Shown piece by piece: positions 1 through 11,592 of a stretch of DNA of 64,000 nt (position 1 is the first letter of the stretch; every line of letters begins with the position of its first letter). The position numbers were made by a program, and so were the translations under genes. Source of the DNA: Parus major (Eukaryota; Chordata; Aves; Passeriformes; Paridae); NCBI RefSeq assembly GCF_001522545.3, contig NC_031779.1, forward strand, positions 2,192,464-2,256,463. The letters run 5' to 3'. The notes under the pieces were generated by a model. The model was not told the DNA's origin and did not search any database. It saw only the letters and a program-made list of their open reading frames with translations.

Positions 1-1374
1 GGTACCTACACAGCTTGTCTGCACGTCCAAAAGGACCATTAGCCAGGAGGAGGAGGTGAAGGGGGAGCAAGGGAACGTGGCAGAGGAAGATAAGGCCATG
101 GAGCGGAAGATTTGTGGGAAGTTAATGGGCGTTGAATTGGCATTATGCCCCAGCAAGTTCTCATTTCCCTGGCTCTGTGCTGGCTCTTCCCCAGCCCAGA
201 GCAGGGAGGGAGCAGGATGCAGCCACAGCTGAGGGCTGTACCCCAGAACATCATGGCCAGGGAATGCAGGGAGCCAGAGTTTGTGGCCCTGGGACCTTGG
301 GCACACAGCAGGTGGCAAAAGGGATAAAGCAAAGGAAAATGAGGTTGCTTCACTGCTGCCCCATGGGTGATGCTGAGGGAGATGCTCCATTTTAAATCAA
401 ACTCAGATCAAAGTGGAGATGGCTCCTCTGCTGCTTGGGGATGCATAAGGCTGTGTCTGAGCTCATAACATAAGGGCAGCTTTTACTACTCAGAACTATC
501 TCCTTGCTCTGCTTCACTCTTCAATGCCCTCACAACAACCCAATATTTGCTCTGCTTCATATTCCATTGGCTTGGAAGAGCTGGAGGGGGATTGCCATGG
601 CTTCCCCACCGGGCAGGAGTGGCAGCAGGGCTCGGCCTCTACCTGCTCTGAACTGGGCAGAATGCTGGCTCCATAGGAGAGTTATTTTTGAGGCTTCCTT
701 TTTTCTAGCACTGGGGTAGGGTAATTTCCCCCCACTTAGCTCAGCCTGCACCCCCAGGGTAAGTCTCTGAATGAGGAGTCAACGTGCAGCAGGGCTGGGA
801 ACTGGCAGTACAGTCCAGCCCTGTGGGAAGCACTGTGGCTTCCCATGGGGCAGAGAGAGGCCATCGCCTCAGCCAAAGCAGAAATGCTCCTGTGCTGTTA
901 TCAGCTCTCTGGCTCAGGGATAACAGCTCTTCTCCTGTGCCTCCAGAGCACTCTCAGAAGCAGCACCATAACTGCTTAAGTCCTTCCTTCCCTCCCATGT
1001 CCTTGACACACACCCTGGGGAGGGCCACTCTGGGAAGGGCTCAGCAGTCCAGGAGTTGCAGCAGTGCTTGGCAGAGGCTCAGGTGCATCCTTGATGGGGT
1101 GCACCAGGTTTGGGAGCCACTGGAGAGGGGTCAGCCCTGGGGATGTGTCTGCAGTTGTTTTGGCCCCAGCATCTGCATTTGCCTTCCTTCATGTCCCCCA
1201 CAGAGCTCAGAGCTGCCTGGGAGAGGTCTGAGAGCAGCGAGGGGATGTGGTGGGATGGTCACCTGCAGGCCAGGCCCTGCTTGATCCAGCAGTTTGTGCA
1301 AGACTTTTTTCCTGCTCTCCTTGCCTTGCTCAGGCCTGCATGGATGAAATGGACTTTAGAGCCCCAAATCCCTT
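1..1374. other. unassigned single-copy sequence
   Basis: GC-moderate, CpG-poor DNA with several overlapping short open frames on both strands (up to 166 codons). None has a recognisable domain, a repeated codon pattern or a convincing exon structure. A splice-donor-like gtaagt lies at 759-764 but no matching exon can be argued. Composition becomes AT-rich near 1370, which I take as the approximate edge of the retroviral insertion that follows. Confidence 0.6.
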
Positions 1375-1730
1375 AATCTCCAGTATACTTAGCAGTATTA
1401 GCCAGACTACAGAAGTCATATACACAGTAATGGCACTCTGTGGAGGACACTCTCACAATTTCATGCTGGAAGAAAACGTATTATTCATTTTCCCCTGTCT
1501 CCCACCCATCTATGCAGAAGTACGTTGGAGCCATGATAGGAATATGTTAAACATGCAGAGAAATGTCATAGCTGAAATACAACCTGTTCTCCTGGCAATT
1601 AACCCAGGCAGCTTTGAAAAAGCTGTGCAGGGTGAAATCTGCTCAAAGTGGGGCCTAAAGCTTCAGCACATCTTAGCTACTAATGCTAAGCAAGTTATAC
1701 TAAGCAATTAATATCCTTTACTTCTTTACA
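1375..1730 (-). repeat. probable 3' LTR of the endogenous retrovirus
   Basis: On the minus strand this begins TGTAAAGAAGTAAAGG directly after a purine-rich tract, as a retroviral LTR should (TG at the 5' edge). The first 38 bases match the stub at 4198-4235 at 33 positions, which supports an LTR edge. No clear TATA box or polyadenylation signal stands out, and the terminal CA cannot be fixed, so the far boundary is a guess from composition. Confidence 0.5.
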
Positions 1731-1742
1731 ACCCTCCCTTTG
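1731..1742 (-). other. polypurine tract (plus-strand primer site)
   Basis: The minus strand reads CAAAGGGAGGGT immediately before the TGT that opens the LTR-like segment. In retroviruses a purine run at this position primes plus-strand DNA synthesis. Its position between the envelope remnant and the LTR supports the orientation of the whole insertion. Confidence 0.5.
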
Positions 1743-1744
1743 TT

Positions 1745-3423
1745 TTTATTAAGCATCCCTGCTAATACATTTAGCAAAGCTTGCAAAGCCTTTCAAAAAG
1801 CATGATCAGCTTCCATAATCTTATATACAGAATGATCACAAGCACCAGATCTAATAGACTCAGAGCTAGTATGATTACCACTGGGTGGAGCAGGAGGTTA
1901 TAAATTCCTGTGGCTGTAGGTGACCACCCCAGGAGAGTTTCCCATCAGTGGTGTTCTCCATCTCTTTTTCCTCTTTTGAACACACATTGCATTTCATCCC
2001 CATTATGGTGGACAGTGATTATAGTTTTTTTCCTATCAATTCATATATGTTTTAATACTTGATGTAAGTCATCATGTTGTGATAATTTCCTTACCAGCAT
2101 TAATTCCACTTGAAGTAGGTAACAAGTCTTTAACTAGTGTATAATTAGACTATAACAACTGGCAGGACATAACAGGAGCTCTATAATTAAAATCATACCC
2201 TATAATTCCACTAAAGTTACGAATGCAAATATTAAAAGGATTACTTGTATCTACAATAATATCACCTACTAATAGAAACCCACAAAGGGTCCTTAAGAAA
2301 ACATATCCTTTTCTAATATATATAAGTGCAGGTGCAGGGATTTCATCAGCATGTGCTTCAAAATGACAAACATTTTGCTCATTGCACATGTCTTGGGGTT
2401 TAATGGTGTTACATTTACAGTTGAATCCTTGTTGTTCCCATATACTCTTTGCCACCTGTATCCACTTTGTGGCATCCATACTTTCTGGTCTATGGGAAAG
2501 AGGATGATTGTATTGTGACTTAGTGCAACTATTGGTTACGTGCTGTACACTGAAGCATTGTATTATCAAGACAGAAACTGTGACCTTATTGTTAATGGGG
2601 TCATAATTGGCCAAATACCACCAGGAGTGAAATTCTCTTCCAGTTGTACTGTCCCAAGCTACTTTTCAAACCTCTGTGGGTAAGGTGCTGTGTGCTCTGC
2701 AAGCTTGTAATTGCTGCCACTGTGGAGTGCATCCACAGTTGAGTGTGGATACATCTAAGAGGTGGTGAAAGATTGCCCTGGACCATTCCAAGTGCCTCTG
2801 CAATCAGCCAGTGGTCTCTCTCACTAATTTTCTCCCACAGAGGCAATATATCAGATAAGAGCCATTGATTAGTTCCCAGTGTTAATAGAGAGGATTGCAG
2901 TGGGTGTTCTAATTTGCTTAAATCACTTGTTGTTGCACTTAGTTTATTTAGGAGCACTTCAACATCTATACTATTTAGGACTCCCAATCCTGTCCCTGTA
3001 ATACCTGTTGCATCCCTCTTTGTTTGCTCTAAAGGGGGATGAGCAGGGAAAGGGTAAATCCTGGGTCAACACTTCACAAGTGATGTTAATTGTATACTAT
3101 TACTTCTTAAACTATTATCTGTCATCACACAACAACTGGTATTAAGTCTTGAAGAGCAGCTGGTATTATCAAGGCAATGAGACCTGTCCTGCTGCTTACC
3201 TCTACCCAGGGTAAATTATAAACCTTATCTGATGAACACCAGATAGCAAAAGCCTTCCTGTCAGGTGTTTCAGGAATTGGGAACCTTGTTCCTATATAAT
3301 CTAGGAAAACTATCTTCCCTTTGGATTTGTTAACTTTCCACTAATCCGGATCACCCATCATATTTATCCTTAGCTATGCTGTAGCAGTAACAGAGTCAAT
3401 AATACCAAGAGTAGTGAGATGTT
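1745..3423 (-). pseudogene. retroviral envelope (env) remnant, broken
   Basis: The envelope would be a surface/transmembrane glycoprotein; here only pieces survive, in different frames. From upstream: a hydrophobic, leader-like run (NISLLLVLLTLLL, 3423-3373) without an intact ATG; a surface-subunit piece (about 3365-3130) broken by stops; a 128-codon frame (2987-2601) whose N-terminal part (VLLNKLSATTSDLSKL and following) resembles the helical region of a transmembrane subunit; a 154-codon frame (2614-2150) overlapping it by 14 bases, so a frameshift separates them, with conserved-looking cysteines; then a strongly hydrophobic membrane span followed by basic residues (RLWKLI) at about 1900-1805 in yet another frame. 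The order of leader, helical region and anchor is that of an env gene. Several frame changes and stops make it non-functional. Subfamily assignment would need a search. Confidence 0.75.
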
Positions 3424-3429
3424 CCATTC

Positions 3430-4197
3430 ATTCTTAGCTGATGTGAGAGGTTTTCCAGGAGTCAGTCATTTGTCAGCTGGCTGGCTAGTTCCCACCTGCC
3501 TGATGGGAGAATGGTGTATCCATTTTGCCTTTCCTAAACTTTTAACACACAAACATAGAGAGATGGTATATGGTGCTTCCCACTTGGGTTCCAGTTTGTA
3601 TTTTCATGAGAACATGTTAATTAAAATGTCATCTCCAGGTTTTATATCATGGACCTGTATTTTCAGAGGTGTGGGCTGATACCATTGAGCATATTCTGTT
3701 ATTTTCAAACCCCTCCTGCATATATATCATGTATTGTGTCAATCATTCATCAGATGAGACCAGTATGTGTCTTATCTGGGTATTACCTTCTTTAATTCTT
3801 TAGTTCTTCTAGGCTCTGTGTCAACTCTTCTTGTTGGAAAGGCTTCTACCCAGCCTGGTAACTGATGTATTATCACTAACAAGTGTATTCATTGCTGCTA
3901 CATCAGCCAAGGCACTTCCTTCCCTAATTTCTGTAGTGGCCTTGGTATGTGGCTGGACAATGTATTACAGCCATTTCTCTAGGAACCTGGGGCTCATTCC
4001 AGCACTTGTATATTTCTTTTCCACTTGATACTTTTTTCCCCAATGATGTGAAAAATCCTCGTTCTTTCCATAGCTTTGCCATTGTGTGGCATACCCTGAA
4101 AGCATACCGAGAGTTTTTTGGCTTGTTTCCGTTTTCTCTGTTGTTCTGTACATGTCAGGGCTGCCAGTTCACCCTGTCCTTGCTGGGAGTGTGCTGT
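3430..4197 (-). pseudogene. retroviral pol remnant: integrase, internally deleted
   Basis: The translated minus strand shows a Cys/Lys-rich stretch compatible with the end of the integrase zinc-binding domain (about 4190-4130), then GWVEAFPTRR (GWVEAFP at 3855-3835) followed by KELKKVIPR, which is typical of the catalytic core of gammaretrovirus-type integrases. Soon afterwards come the C-terminal domain features: KPGDDILINMF near 3640-3610, then KWEAPY (3585-3568) and WIHHSP (3521-3504). The part of the core expected to hold the later catalytic acidic residues is largely missing between these blocks. In-frame stops (for example just after VIPR and within the C-terminal domain) confirm it is dead. 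The C-terminal part runs straight into the env leader-like run, as in retroviruses where pol and env overlap. Confidence 0.7.
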
Positions 4198-4235
4198 AGT
4201 TGCACTAAGCAATTAATACCCTTTATTTCTTCACA
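4198..4235 (-). repeat. LTR-start stub at the upstream edge of the provirus
   Basis: The minus strand reads TGTGAAGAAATAAAGG and continues to match the LTR-like start at 1730-1693 at 33 of 38 positions. Beyond these 38 bases the sequence is integrase instead of LTR. This suggests that the 5' LTR was cut to a stub when a deletion joined it to pol. A chance match is unlikely over this length at exactly the element's edge. Confidence 0.55.
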
Positions 4236-6181
4236 AGGTGAGGAGACAGTCCCTCATCTTTACAGCTGGGTGTTTGTACGTCCCACGTCTGGTGCTGCTC
4301 CTGTTTGCAGAGCCGGTAACTGATGGCAGAGAAGACTTTACTGTCTGAGGAATACTTATGCAAACAAGCACAATGGCTTAATAGGGAACACCCGGAGAAA
4401 TCTCCAAAGAAAGCACCGTAAATTCCCCTTCCTGTGGATTTATGGGGAGTTTTTTCACAGATATTTATGGTTTCCCAGGTGTGCTGTTTTGACTCCTTAG
4501 TGCAGATTTGCATGGCATGCTCCAGGAGCTGATGAGAGGGGAACATTGATGGGGCAGCCCAGTGTTCATACCAGGATGGTAATGATGGAAATGGTTTCTT
4601 AATCCCTTGGTGAATTCCTCTTGTGTGTGCCAGCTCTGCCAGCACCAGCTGAACACCTGGAGAGGCTGACAAGTGAGGCTGGGTGGATTTAGGTGTCCCT
4701 GATCAATTTAGATTGTCCTGATGCAATGCAAGGGTAGGTCACCTGCCACAGCCCTGTCTGAACGTGCTGCCCCATCCACCATCCACCCCTGCGGGGCTGG
4801 GCCACACCAGCACTCCCCTGCTGTTGTCCACAGCCAACCCATTGAATCACATCTCTTTTTCTCCTCCTTTCCAGGTTCCTTGCCTCACCAGCAGGTCCTT
4901 GTAGGATTTCAGCTCTGGTAAGTGCAGCTGTTTTCTCTCCTCACTGTGACCATGTCTGCTGCAAAAGTGTTGTGTGGAATTGGAGGGGCACTGGGGCTGG
5001 GCACCACCACTGCTCCCCAGGCAGGTGGAAGAGCCTGACTGTGCTCCTGTTAAGGAGCCAGATCCTGCACTTCATCCCAAAATTATTTCCTCTGTGTGTG
5101 AAAATATGCTGAGACATGTCTATCAGTGCCCTCCCATAATCCATGAACAGAAACAGTGTGGGCATCTTTAATCCTTCCTGGGTAAACTCTGTTGGATGGG
5201 AACTGAAAACTCTGGTGATTGTCATGATGACTGTAATGAAAGCTGGGAGGTGTTTCCACTGGGTGGGATTCAGGGGACCTTTAATAATAAGAAGGTGAAC
5301 TGATGGGGGGAAGGAGAGCACAACCTGCCTGGGGATTTTTGTCTAGAAGCCAGTCTTAGAGGAGCATTTAGGACCTGGAAGAAATGTGAATGGCAGAAGC
5401 TGCAGCCCTGGCTGCAAGCTAGTGTTGTCACCTGTAACCTTTGCAAGAATGTGCTACTCTCAGGCCACCCTCTCTGCCACAAGCCACCCAGCTGACTCTC
5501 TGGGGGACCAGGGGGTAGAGGGATAACATTTCTGGGCTTTCTCAGGCTCAAGTCTCTGTGCCATTCAGTGTGTGATGTTTTCACACTTCTAAAGTCCCTA
5601 TGAGTTTTCTAACCTTACCCTTAACCCAATTAGAAAGGGTCCTGGTTCTGTGCTGAGGTAAATTAGCAGGAGTGTCTCACAATCAGCATGGCTACCATGT
5701 ATCATGTCATCTTCACCTTTGCCCTCTTGACGTGTTCTCTTTAAAAAGTACACATTTATCAAAAAAAGCAGCCTCTTGGTTTGATGCTATCTGTTGGTTT
5801 GATAATTAAGTCCCATGGAAGGTACTGACATCAGCCACGTGCTCAAGGATTTGCCACCCATGTCCCAGGTTGCGTGGCCCTGTTGAACTTGAGGGGTTTT
5901 CTTTTCTTCAGCTGCAAATGGTTCACTGCCTGGCGCCTAAAATTATTGAAGGGAGGATTGTTATGGTGATCTCAGGGTTTTGGGGTGCTGCTAGCATGAC
6001 CTTGCTCTGAGACAGAGCTGTTCTGTGACAGGGACACCACTGTCTGGAGAGTATCTAACCATGGCAGGGGGAAAATGAGGGTTGTGGGTCCTGGTGCTTA
6101 GGGAACTGCCCTGATGTCCTCTCATTGTGCATCCATCTCACCAAAAGGGCATTGGGCATGGTGTGAGCTTACCCCAAAAGC
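4236..6181. other. unassigned single-copy sequence
   Basis: No gene, transposon or RNA is recognised. A short segment at 4875-4917 is flanked by a good pyrimidine-rich acceptor (ctcctcctttccag) and a consensus donor (gtaagtg), so it could be a small non-coding exon, but nothing else supports transcription. Open frames on the minus strand just above 4223 do not continue the retroviral pol. Confidence 0.55.
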
Positions 6182-6227
6182 TATTATTATATTATATATG
6201 ATATATATTATTATATATATTATATTG
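6182..6227. repeat. AT-rich microsatellite (TAT/TA repeats)
   Basis: An imperfect run of tat and ta units, about 46 bp, with no C and a single G. Likely polymorphic in length; no role is evident. Confidence 0.9.
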
Positions 6228-9200
6228 TGATCTGTGATGCTTTGCTCGTGACCTTGGCAGCCTCAGCTGGGGGAACCTCAGGCCCTTGGGAGAGCTGTGC
6301 TGTCTTGAGGAAGCAGCAGTCCATATTCCAGCACATGGAGAAACTCCAGCCAATAGGGGGATGAACCAATCAAGAGATTTTTCAGTGTCAGGGCTGTGTT
6401 ACATTGGGAAGTGAACACACAGCTCTGTCTCTCCAGACAATTTCTGCAGGAGCAGCTCTGGCCACACTCCCTCCAGCAGCAAAAAGCAAGTGTCTGTAGC
6501 TGCAGAGTGGGGACAGGCAAGACAGGACCCTGGTCCCCCCGAGAAGGGGAGAAAGTGGAAAATAGCCTGGAGCAGGGCTCAGTTGGGGAGATGTGGCCAT
6601 GGTGGTAGAATTGCTTCTCCTGACACAATATAATCAGCTCATGGCTTCTTCTCCCCAATCCTCTTACACCCCTCCCATTGCACATCTCTCCCCAGATGTG
6701 GCCATGTGTGTTAGCACAGATAAAAGCTCTCTTCCCACACGGGCTCTTCTCCCCCACCATGCTTAATCATGAGCCAACGTGGCAAACAGCCTTCCTGAGA
6801 GAAGCCCTGGGCTTGGCTCTTCGCTCTCCCTCCCTGCCTCCTGCCTCCTCTCCCTCTCTGCCCTGCACCCTGGGGCTGCCCGCACACCCCTGCAGCCTGC
6901 ACAGCCATCACGTGCCTCTGATAAATGAGCTTCATCTGCACCCAAAATTAATCACATTGTCATGCTGGCAGAGGATGAGGCAGCTGTGTCGAAATGCCTG
7001 AGTCCCTGGCTAATTTATCACAGGGGCTGGATGCAGAGCTGCTCCACAACTCCTGCCGCATGGGGACATGCTCCGGAGAGGCAGATGGTGACGAAGAGCT
7101 GTGAGGCCTGGGAGCAAATGCTCGAGAGGACACATTCTCCTCCTCCTCCCCAGAGCTCAGCCACTGATTTTCAACCAGAAGAACCTATTGGGGGATTGCC
7201 TGTGCCCAGGAGGGCTGATGCTGCTGGTGACAGCCTGGCTCCTCTGAGCCACCTCAGACCTGGAAGCTGATGTGTCCTCCTGCACTGGAGCATGCTCAAG
7301 AACCTAGAACAGAAGACTAATGAGGGAAAATAATATCAGGGAATTATTCCAGGATTTCCAAAGCCATGGTTTCTGTGGATGGTGGAAGCAGGAGGCACCC
7401 AGCCAGGCTGATGTGTTTACTTCATTGCTCCAGTTTTGCTCATCGGAAGCAAAGTGCTCACCAGCTGTGCCCATGCTGCCTGTGATGGGCTGGGATCAGT
7501 ATGGAGAACCAGCTCCAGGGCCAAGAGCTTCCAGCTGGGCCAGTTCCTGGTACAGGACAACAAGGATGGGGGCCAGTTGTGATGTTCACTCCTGGTATTG
7601 TGCATCTTTCTGGGATCCACATCATCCTGCTTGCTTGTTGGCTGCCAGCTGCTCCTCTCCATTTCAGTATGGATTTGCTGGGCAAACCCTCTTCTCCCAA
7701 GTCCATCCCTAGGACAGATGTGGATTTCTCCAATATATTCACTCTTGCTTGTCTTGTGGTAATTAATTAGTAATTCCAGACCAGACTCAGCTCTGGAGAG
7801 CTCGTTAACTAATTGGATGCCTTCCAGCAAATCCCAGCAGTCCCTTCACGATGGGAAAGTCATGTGTTCCTTTTCTGCTTCCTGATTGCTTTGTCCCCTC
7901 ATAGTCGATGGGAGCACCTTGGAAGAGATCCACTGGGGCTGCTCTCCTGGAACTAGCAGGGGGCTGCTGACAACACAGCAGGTGCTTCCTTGGGGATGCA
8001 TAATAATGGACAGCAAAGCAAAGCAACACACAGATGCCCTGTACAGTGGCTGGTGGCATCCTTTGCTGTGCTCCCAGCTGCTGGAAGAGGCTGGAAACCT
8101 GCTCTGCCCACTGGTCTCTCAGGGTTTCACACCAACTCTCTTTGCAGATGTTGTCAGATGTGGGTTTTTTCTTCATAGCCTGGCATAAATGCTGGAAAAC
8201 TGTTGTCCTGTGCAGTCTGAAGCTCTGTGTTGTTCACACTTTGCTGTCATGGGGAGAACTGGTCCCATGTTTCTCAAGAAAGGAGGCTTTTAGCAATAAA
8301 ATTGAGCTGCTGGTGCTCCCAGCAGCTTGCCCAGACTAAACAGCAAATGTTTTTTTTTAAACTTTAAATCTTAACTTAGAAGGGCATGGACTCCCTTAGA
8401 TCAGCCATAAGCTGGTGTTCAGATAAACACGGTCTTTCGAGGAGGAAAAAGGAGGGTTTTGGTCTCCTGTACATCTGAGGGCCACTGGGCACCAGCAGTC
8501 ATGGGCAGCTGAGCAAGAGACAGTGGAAAGCTCAGTCTGAGCATCTCTGAGCCTCCTCCTCAGACCCTGCAACCTGCTGGGCTGACCCAGGAGCTCTCCT
8601 CTCTCCTCACTCTGAATGCTTCAGAGTGGATTTTGGGGCTGGGCTGTGCTTGTGACTCTGTTTCCAAGCTCTTTGGAGTGGCAGATGTGTGCCTGGCTGT
8701 GAGCAGGAGACATGTCTGACCTGATGTTCATCCTTATTTCAACTCCCTCAGGGCCTTTGGGGGATGATGATGCAGCCTTCAGTCAGCACAGAGGAAGAAT
8801 TACAGTTCTCTTGGCTCAGCTGCATGTTCAGAATGAGCTGCTGCCAAGACAAGGGCTCCCATGGGTGCCACCCCTAACCCTGGTGGCATGGTGATGGGTC
8901 CTGGTGGTCAGCATTGCTCAGCCTTGTTGAGGCTGCCTTATTTTTTTCCTACGCTCTTATGTTTTTAACTCAGGGCTACAGCTGAGGTTTTGTAGTCACC
9001 CCTTTGCCAAAACATGACTGGCTTGTGCCTGCTGTTGAGTGGAGAGGCCAGGTAGGAGCCAGGAAGCAGCTGAGATGTGATGTGGGGAACTGGAGATGTG
9101 TGGTCACACCAGAAAAAGAATTGGTCACACTGCCTAGGAAATAACAGCTCAGATTTCAAGAGAGTGTGTTGAGAGGGTGGAAGGAGCCTGGCAGCAGAGG

Positions 9201-10060
9201 ATGGAGATGCTGGGGGACTCCAAGAGAAACCTTTGCTTGGGCTGTGTGAGGAGAAGTGCTGAGGGTCAGTCCCAGGTCTCACAGAGGTGTCTGGGCTGCT
9301 GCTGCTGCTGGGACAGGGCAGGGCCTCCTGCCAGAGTCAGGCCTGGGCAGCCACTGCTGGCTCTGCTCAGCATTTACCATCCCCTGGCTGGGAGGGAACC
9401 CAAACACTACTCCAGGAACTGCAGAGAGAGGCATCCCCAGGATGCTCCAGGGAGGCTGAGCCACCTCAGCAGAGGGAAATGCTTGTCTGCCCAAAGAAAA
9501 GGCTTTTCCAGACTCTGTTAGAGCATGGGGAGAGAGACTGTTGGGGCTATTTTGAAGCAATTTGTGGTTGGAGATGCCCAAGTCTTTTAGGAGACTCAGA
9601 GTACAGTTTCCAAAAGGACCCATTCCCTAGAAATTCAAATTAACTGGCTCTGCAGATCCCTGTGTACCAGAAGGCAGGACAACACTCAAGGATTTGTCAT
9701 GGCAGGGCTGACATCAGTCTGCTTTTTCCTAGGTGCAAATAACTGTGCCACAAATGACATCAGACTTTGCTATCCATTAACAATCTACTCCTTTGATCTT
9801 TTGTCAGTGTGAAGGAACTGGAAATGTTTCTTTGGGTCTAGCCCAGCCCCAGGGTAGTAAATTGGACATCTCTTGTCCTTCTGTCTCTTGTAGAATCCAT
9901 ATGGATGTAGTGGATTTAGTGGCATCTTGCATTTTCCTGTGTCAAGGCACAAATAATGGTATTTCACCCTGGCATCCAGCGGTGCAAAACCCCTGCAACC
10001 ACATTTTGGAGAGGGCTGTGCTGGGAATCCCCACCTGTGCTCCTCTGAGCTCAGCCTTTG
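6228..10060. other. unassigned single-copy sequence
   Basis: A moderately GC-rich stretch with a pyrimidine-rich tract at about 6820-6870 and an AT-rich, possibly conserved patch around 9725-9800. Open frames up to 137 codons occur on both strands but overlap one another and show no domain. No transposon was recognised. Confidence 0.55.
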
Positions 10061-10123
10061 GGGGTTGGGCATGGTTTGAGAGGGGTTGTGCACGGTTTGT
10101 GTGGGGGTTTGGCATGGTTTGGG
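10061..10123. repeat. three-copy tandem repeat, about 21 bp unit
   Basis: Three adjacent imperfect copies, each with the pattern ggggttgggcatggtttg (variants ggggttgtgcacggtttg and gggtttggcatggtttg), starting near 10061, 10082 and 10103. The repeats create a repetitive peptide (TMPNP-like) in a minus-strand frame, which is an artefact of the DNA repeat. Confidence 0.75.
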
Positions 10124-11030
10124 TTTCCTTGAACCACCATGCTTTTGGACAGAGCTGGAAGCACCAGCCTCCCTGGCACACTCCAAGGCCAGCTCCAGGG
10201 AGCTGAAATAACCTCGTGTGACTTTGCAGAACCTGGTTTCTAGTCCCTGTCATTAAACACCCAGCTGTTGAGATCTTTTATATGTATTCAAATTGAGCCT
10301 TGGCAGGCTTAGGTAGCAGAGAAGCTCGCCTCAGTGACCAGAAAGATCTGTGAGCTCTTAACGCAAACTCCATCATACCTCAGCCAGGACATGCAGGGAT
10401 CTGAGCATGCCAGGGATGCTTTCACGGGCTGAGCTGCTGAGACTGGGTGGGAAACTCTGCTGTCTTACCTATGGTAACTAAGTACATATGGTAACATACA
10501 TACTCCTATGGGTATCCAGCCCATAGGAGCTTCCTTAGAGACTGGGGTCTCCAGACACCAAAAGAAGTACTCAGAGCCCCCTAAAGCACACAGGGGCTAC
10601 ATTTTGTGCTGAGGTCTTGAAGGGAGAAGAGGGCTCAGCATCCTGAGATTTTCCAGGCAATGCCTGAGCTGAGAGTAAGGATAACTGCCTCATCACACTG
10701 GAGCTGGCAGGAGAAGATGGCTGCTCCCCTAAATTCCAGATTTGTCCATCACTAGCGATAATGCACCAAGAAATAAATGTCACTTACAAAATTTATGGGA
10801 GAGCTGCTTTGCTAGTCTCCTTTTTTAAGGTTATACTAAAAATTAAAGCACATCTTCCCCCAAGGGGAGCGGCAGGCTGTCACCGTAACAAATGTCCCGG
10901 TGTGTCACGGAGCAGCACACATGTGTGTGCAGACATCGAGAGGCAAGTGGAGCCACTCACGTGGCTGGTTAGCTGAGGAAAATCGTTATTTTTATACTTA
11001 CACTTTATATGGCAATTTCCTGGCCGCGGA
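10124..11030. other. unassigned sequence rising in CpG toward 11 kb
   Basis: No gene is seen. From about 10860 CpG dinucleotides become more frequent and the sequence contains several short motifs that could be upstream promoter elements: a CArG-like ccatataaag on the minus strand at about 11005-11014, and acgtg motifs near 10958. This flank immediately precedes the CpG island described next. Confidence 0.45.
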
Positions 11031-11060
11031 AGAAAAAAAAAAAAGGAAAAAAAAGAAAAA
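11031..11060. repeat. A-rich low-complexity tract
   Basis: About 30 bases of A broken by a few Gs, directly upstream of the TATA-like box. It may be a retrotransposon tail or simple-sequence expansion; no element body could be identified next to it. Confidence 0.8.
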
Positions 11061-11098
11061 CACCGGAGAGTTACACAAGCTCAAAACCGAGTTCCCAG

Positions 11099-11105
11099 TA
11101 TAAAA
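11099..11105 (+). promoter_or_regulatory. TATA-like box at the edge of a CpG island
   Basis: The motif TATAAAA (within cagtataaaacctgg) sits at the border where CpG-poor sequence changes into a CpG island. If used, transcription would start about 25-35 bases downstream, near 11130, reading into the island. No protein-coding first exon can be identified with confidence downstream. The call rests on motif and location only. Confidence 0.4.
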
Positions 11106-11592
11106 CCTGGAGCGTGACTTCTTTATGCAGCGGAAGCGGGTGCGGGCACACAAGGCACGGCCTCCGGCTGATGTACAGCATCCCATCCCGGCAGGGTGGG
11201 ATCCCGGAGCCCCACGGCGTAGGCACCATCAGCTTGCAGGAGGTGTTTTTTTAAGGCTAAGCAGGGGATCGGTGTGGCTTTAAGGACTGTTTTCCCTCCG
11301 TGCCCCTTGCGGGGGGCGGCAGTTCGAGGAGCGGCTCCCCGCGGCCGCTCCCGTGCCGCGTGTCTGCACGGGGAGCTCCGCTCGGGGGACGTTCATCAGC
11401 CCTGGCAGCGGAGCTAATGCGATTAAGGGCTTTTCTCGCCCTCCGCTCTGTGCTCATTAACATTTCCCTGCTAAGGAGTTTAGAAGCGTCGCCTCATCTC
11501 GCCGCAGCTTTGGTTTGTGCTGAGGGGAGCGGGCGGTGCAGGGGGGGCTCTGTCCGGACAGGGCCGGGGCTGGGAGAGCCGCTGCAGTGCAC
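11106..11592. promoter_or_regulatory. CpG island, candidate promoter
   Basis: I count about 38-40 CpG dinucleotides in roughly 480 bp, densest around 11320-11400, whereas surrounding DNA has only one or two per 100 bp. CpG islands of this kind usually mark vertebrate promoters kept free of methylation in the germ line. A TATA-like box lies at its left edge and a minisatellite at its right edge. Short ATG-started frames exist (for example at 11125 and 11300) but none is recognisable. It may be the promoter of a non-coding RNA, a distant first exon, or an orphan island. Direction is suggested as plus by the TATA box but is not certain. Confidence 0.55.

Larger units (their letters stand above)
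1375..4235 (-). mobile_element. decayed endogenous retrovirus fragment
   Basis: Read on the minus strand, this AT-rich block gives, in retroviral order, an integrase remnant (about 4197-3430), an envelope remnant (about 3423-1745), a purine-rich tract (1742-1731) and an LTR-like segment starting with TGT at 1730. All coding parts carry stops and frameshifts, so nothing is expressible as an intact protein. Gag, protease, reverse transcriptase and most of the 5' LTR are absent. The upstream end at 4235 is sharp: 38 bases resembling the LTR start are followed at once by integrase. The lower limit (about 1375) is set only by the change in composition; no target-site duplication could be found. 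Integrase motifs point to a gammaretrovirus-like pol. The envelope resembles those of ERVs common in songbird genomes, as far as I can judge without a search. Confidence 0.85.

Noticed and set aside
6182..6227. AT repeat as a possible TATA promoter or matrix attachment site
   Set aside because: Simple microsatellite; no CpG island, start-site motif or transcript-like sequence is adjacent.
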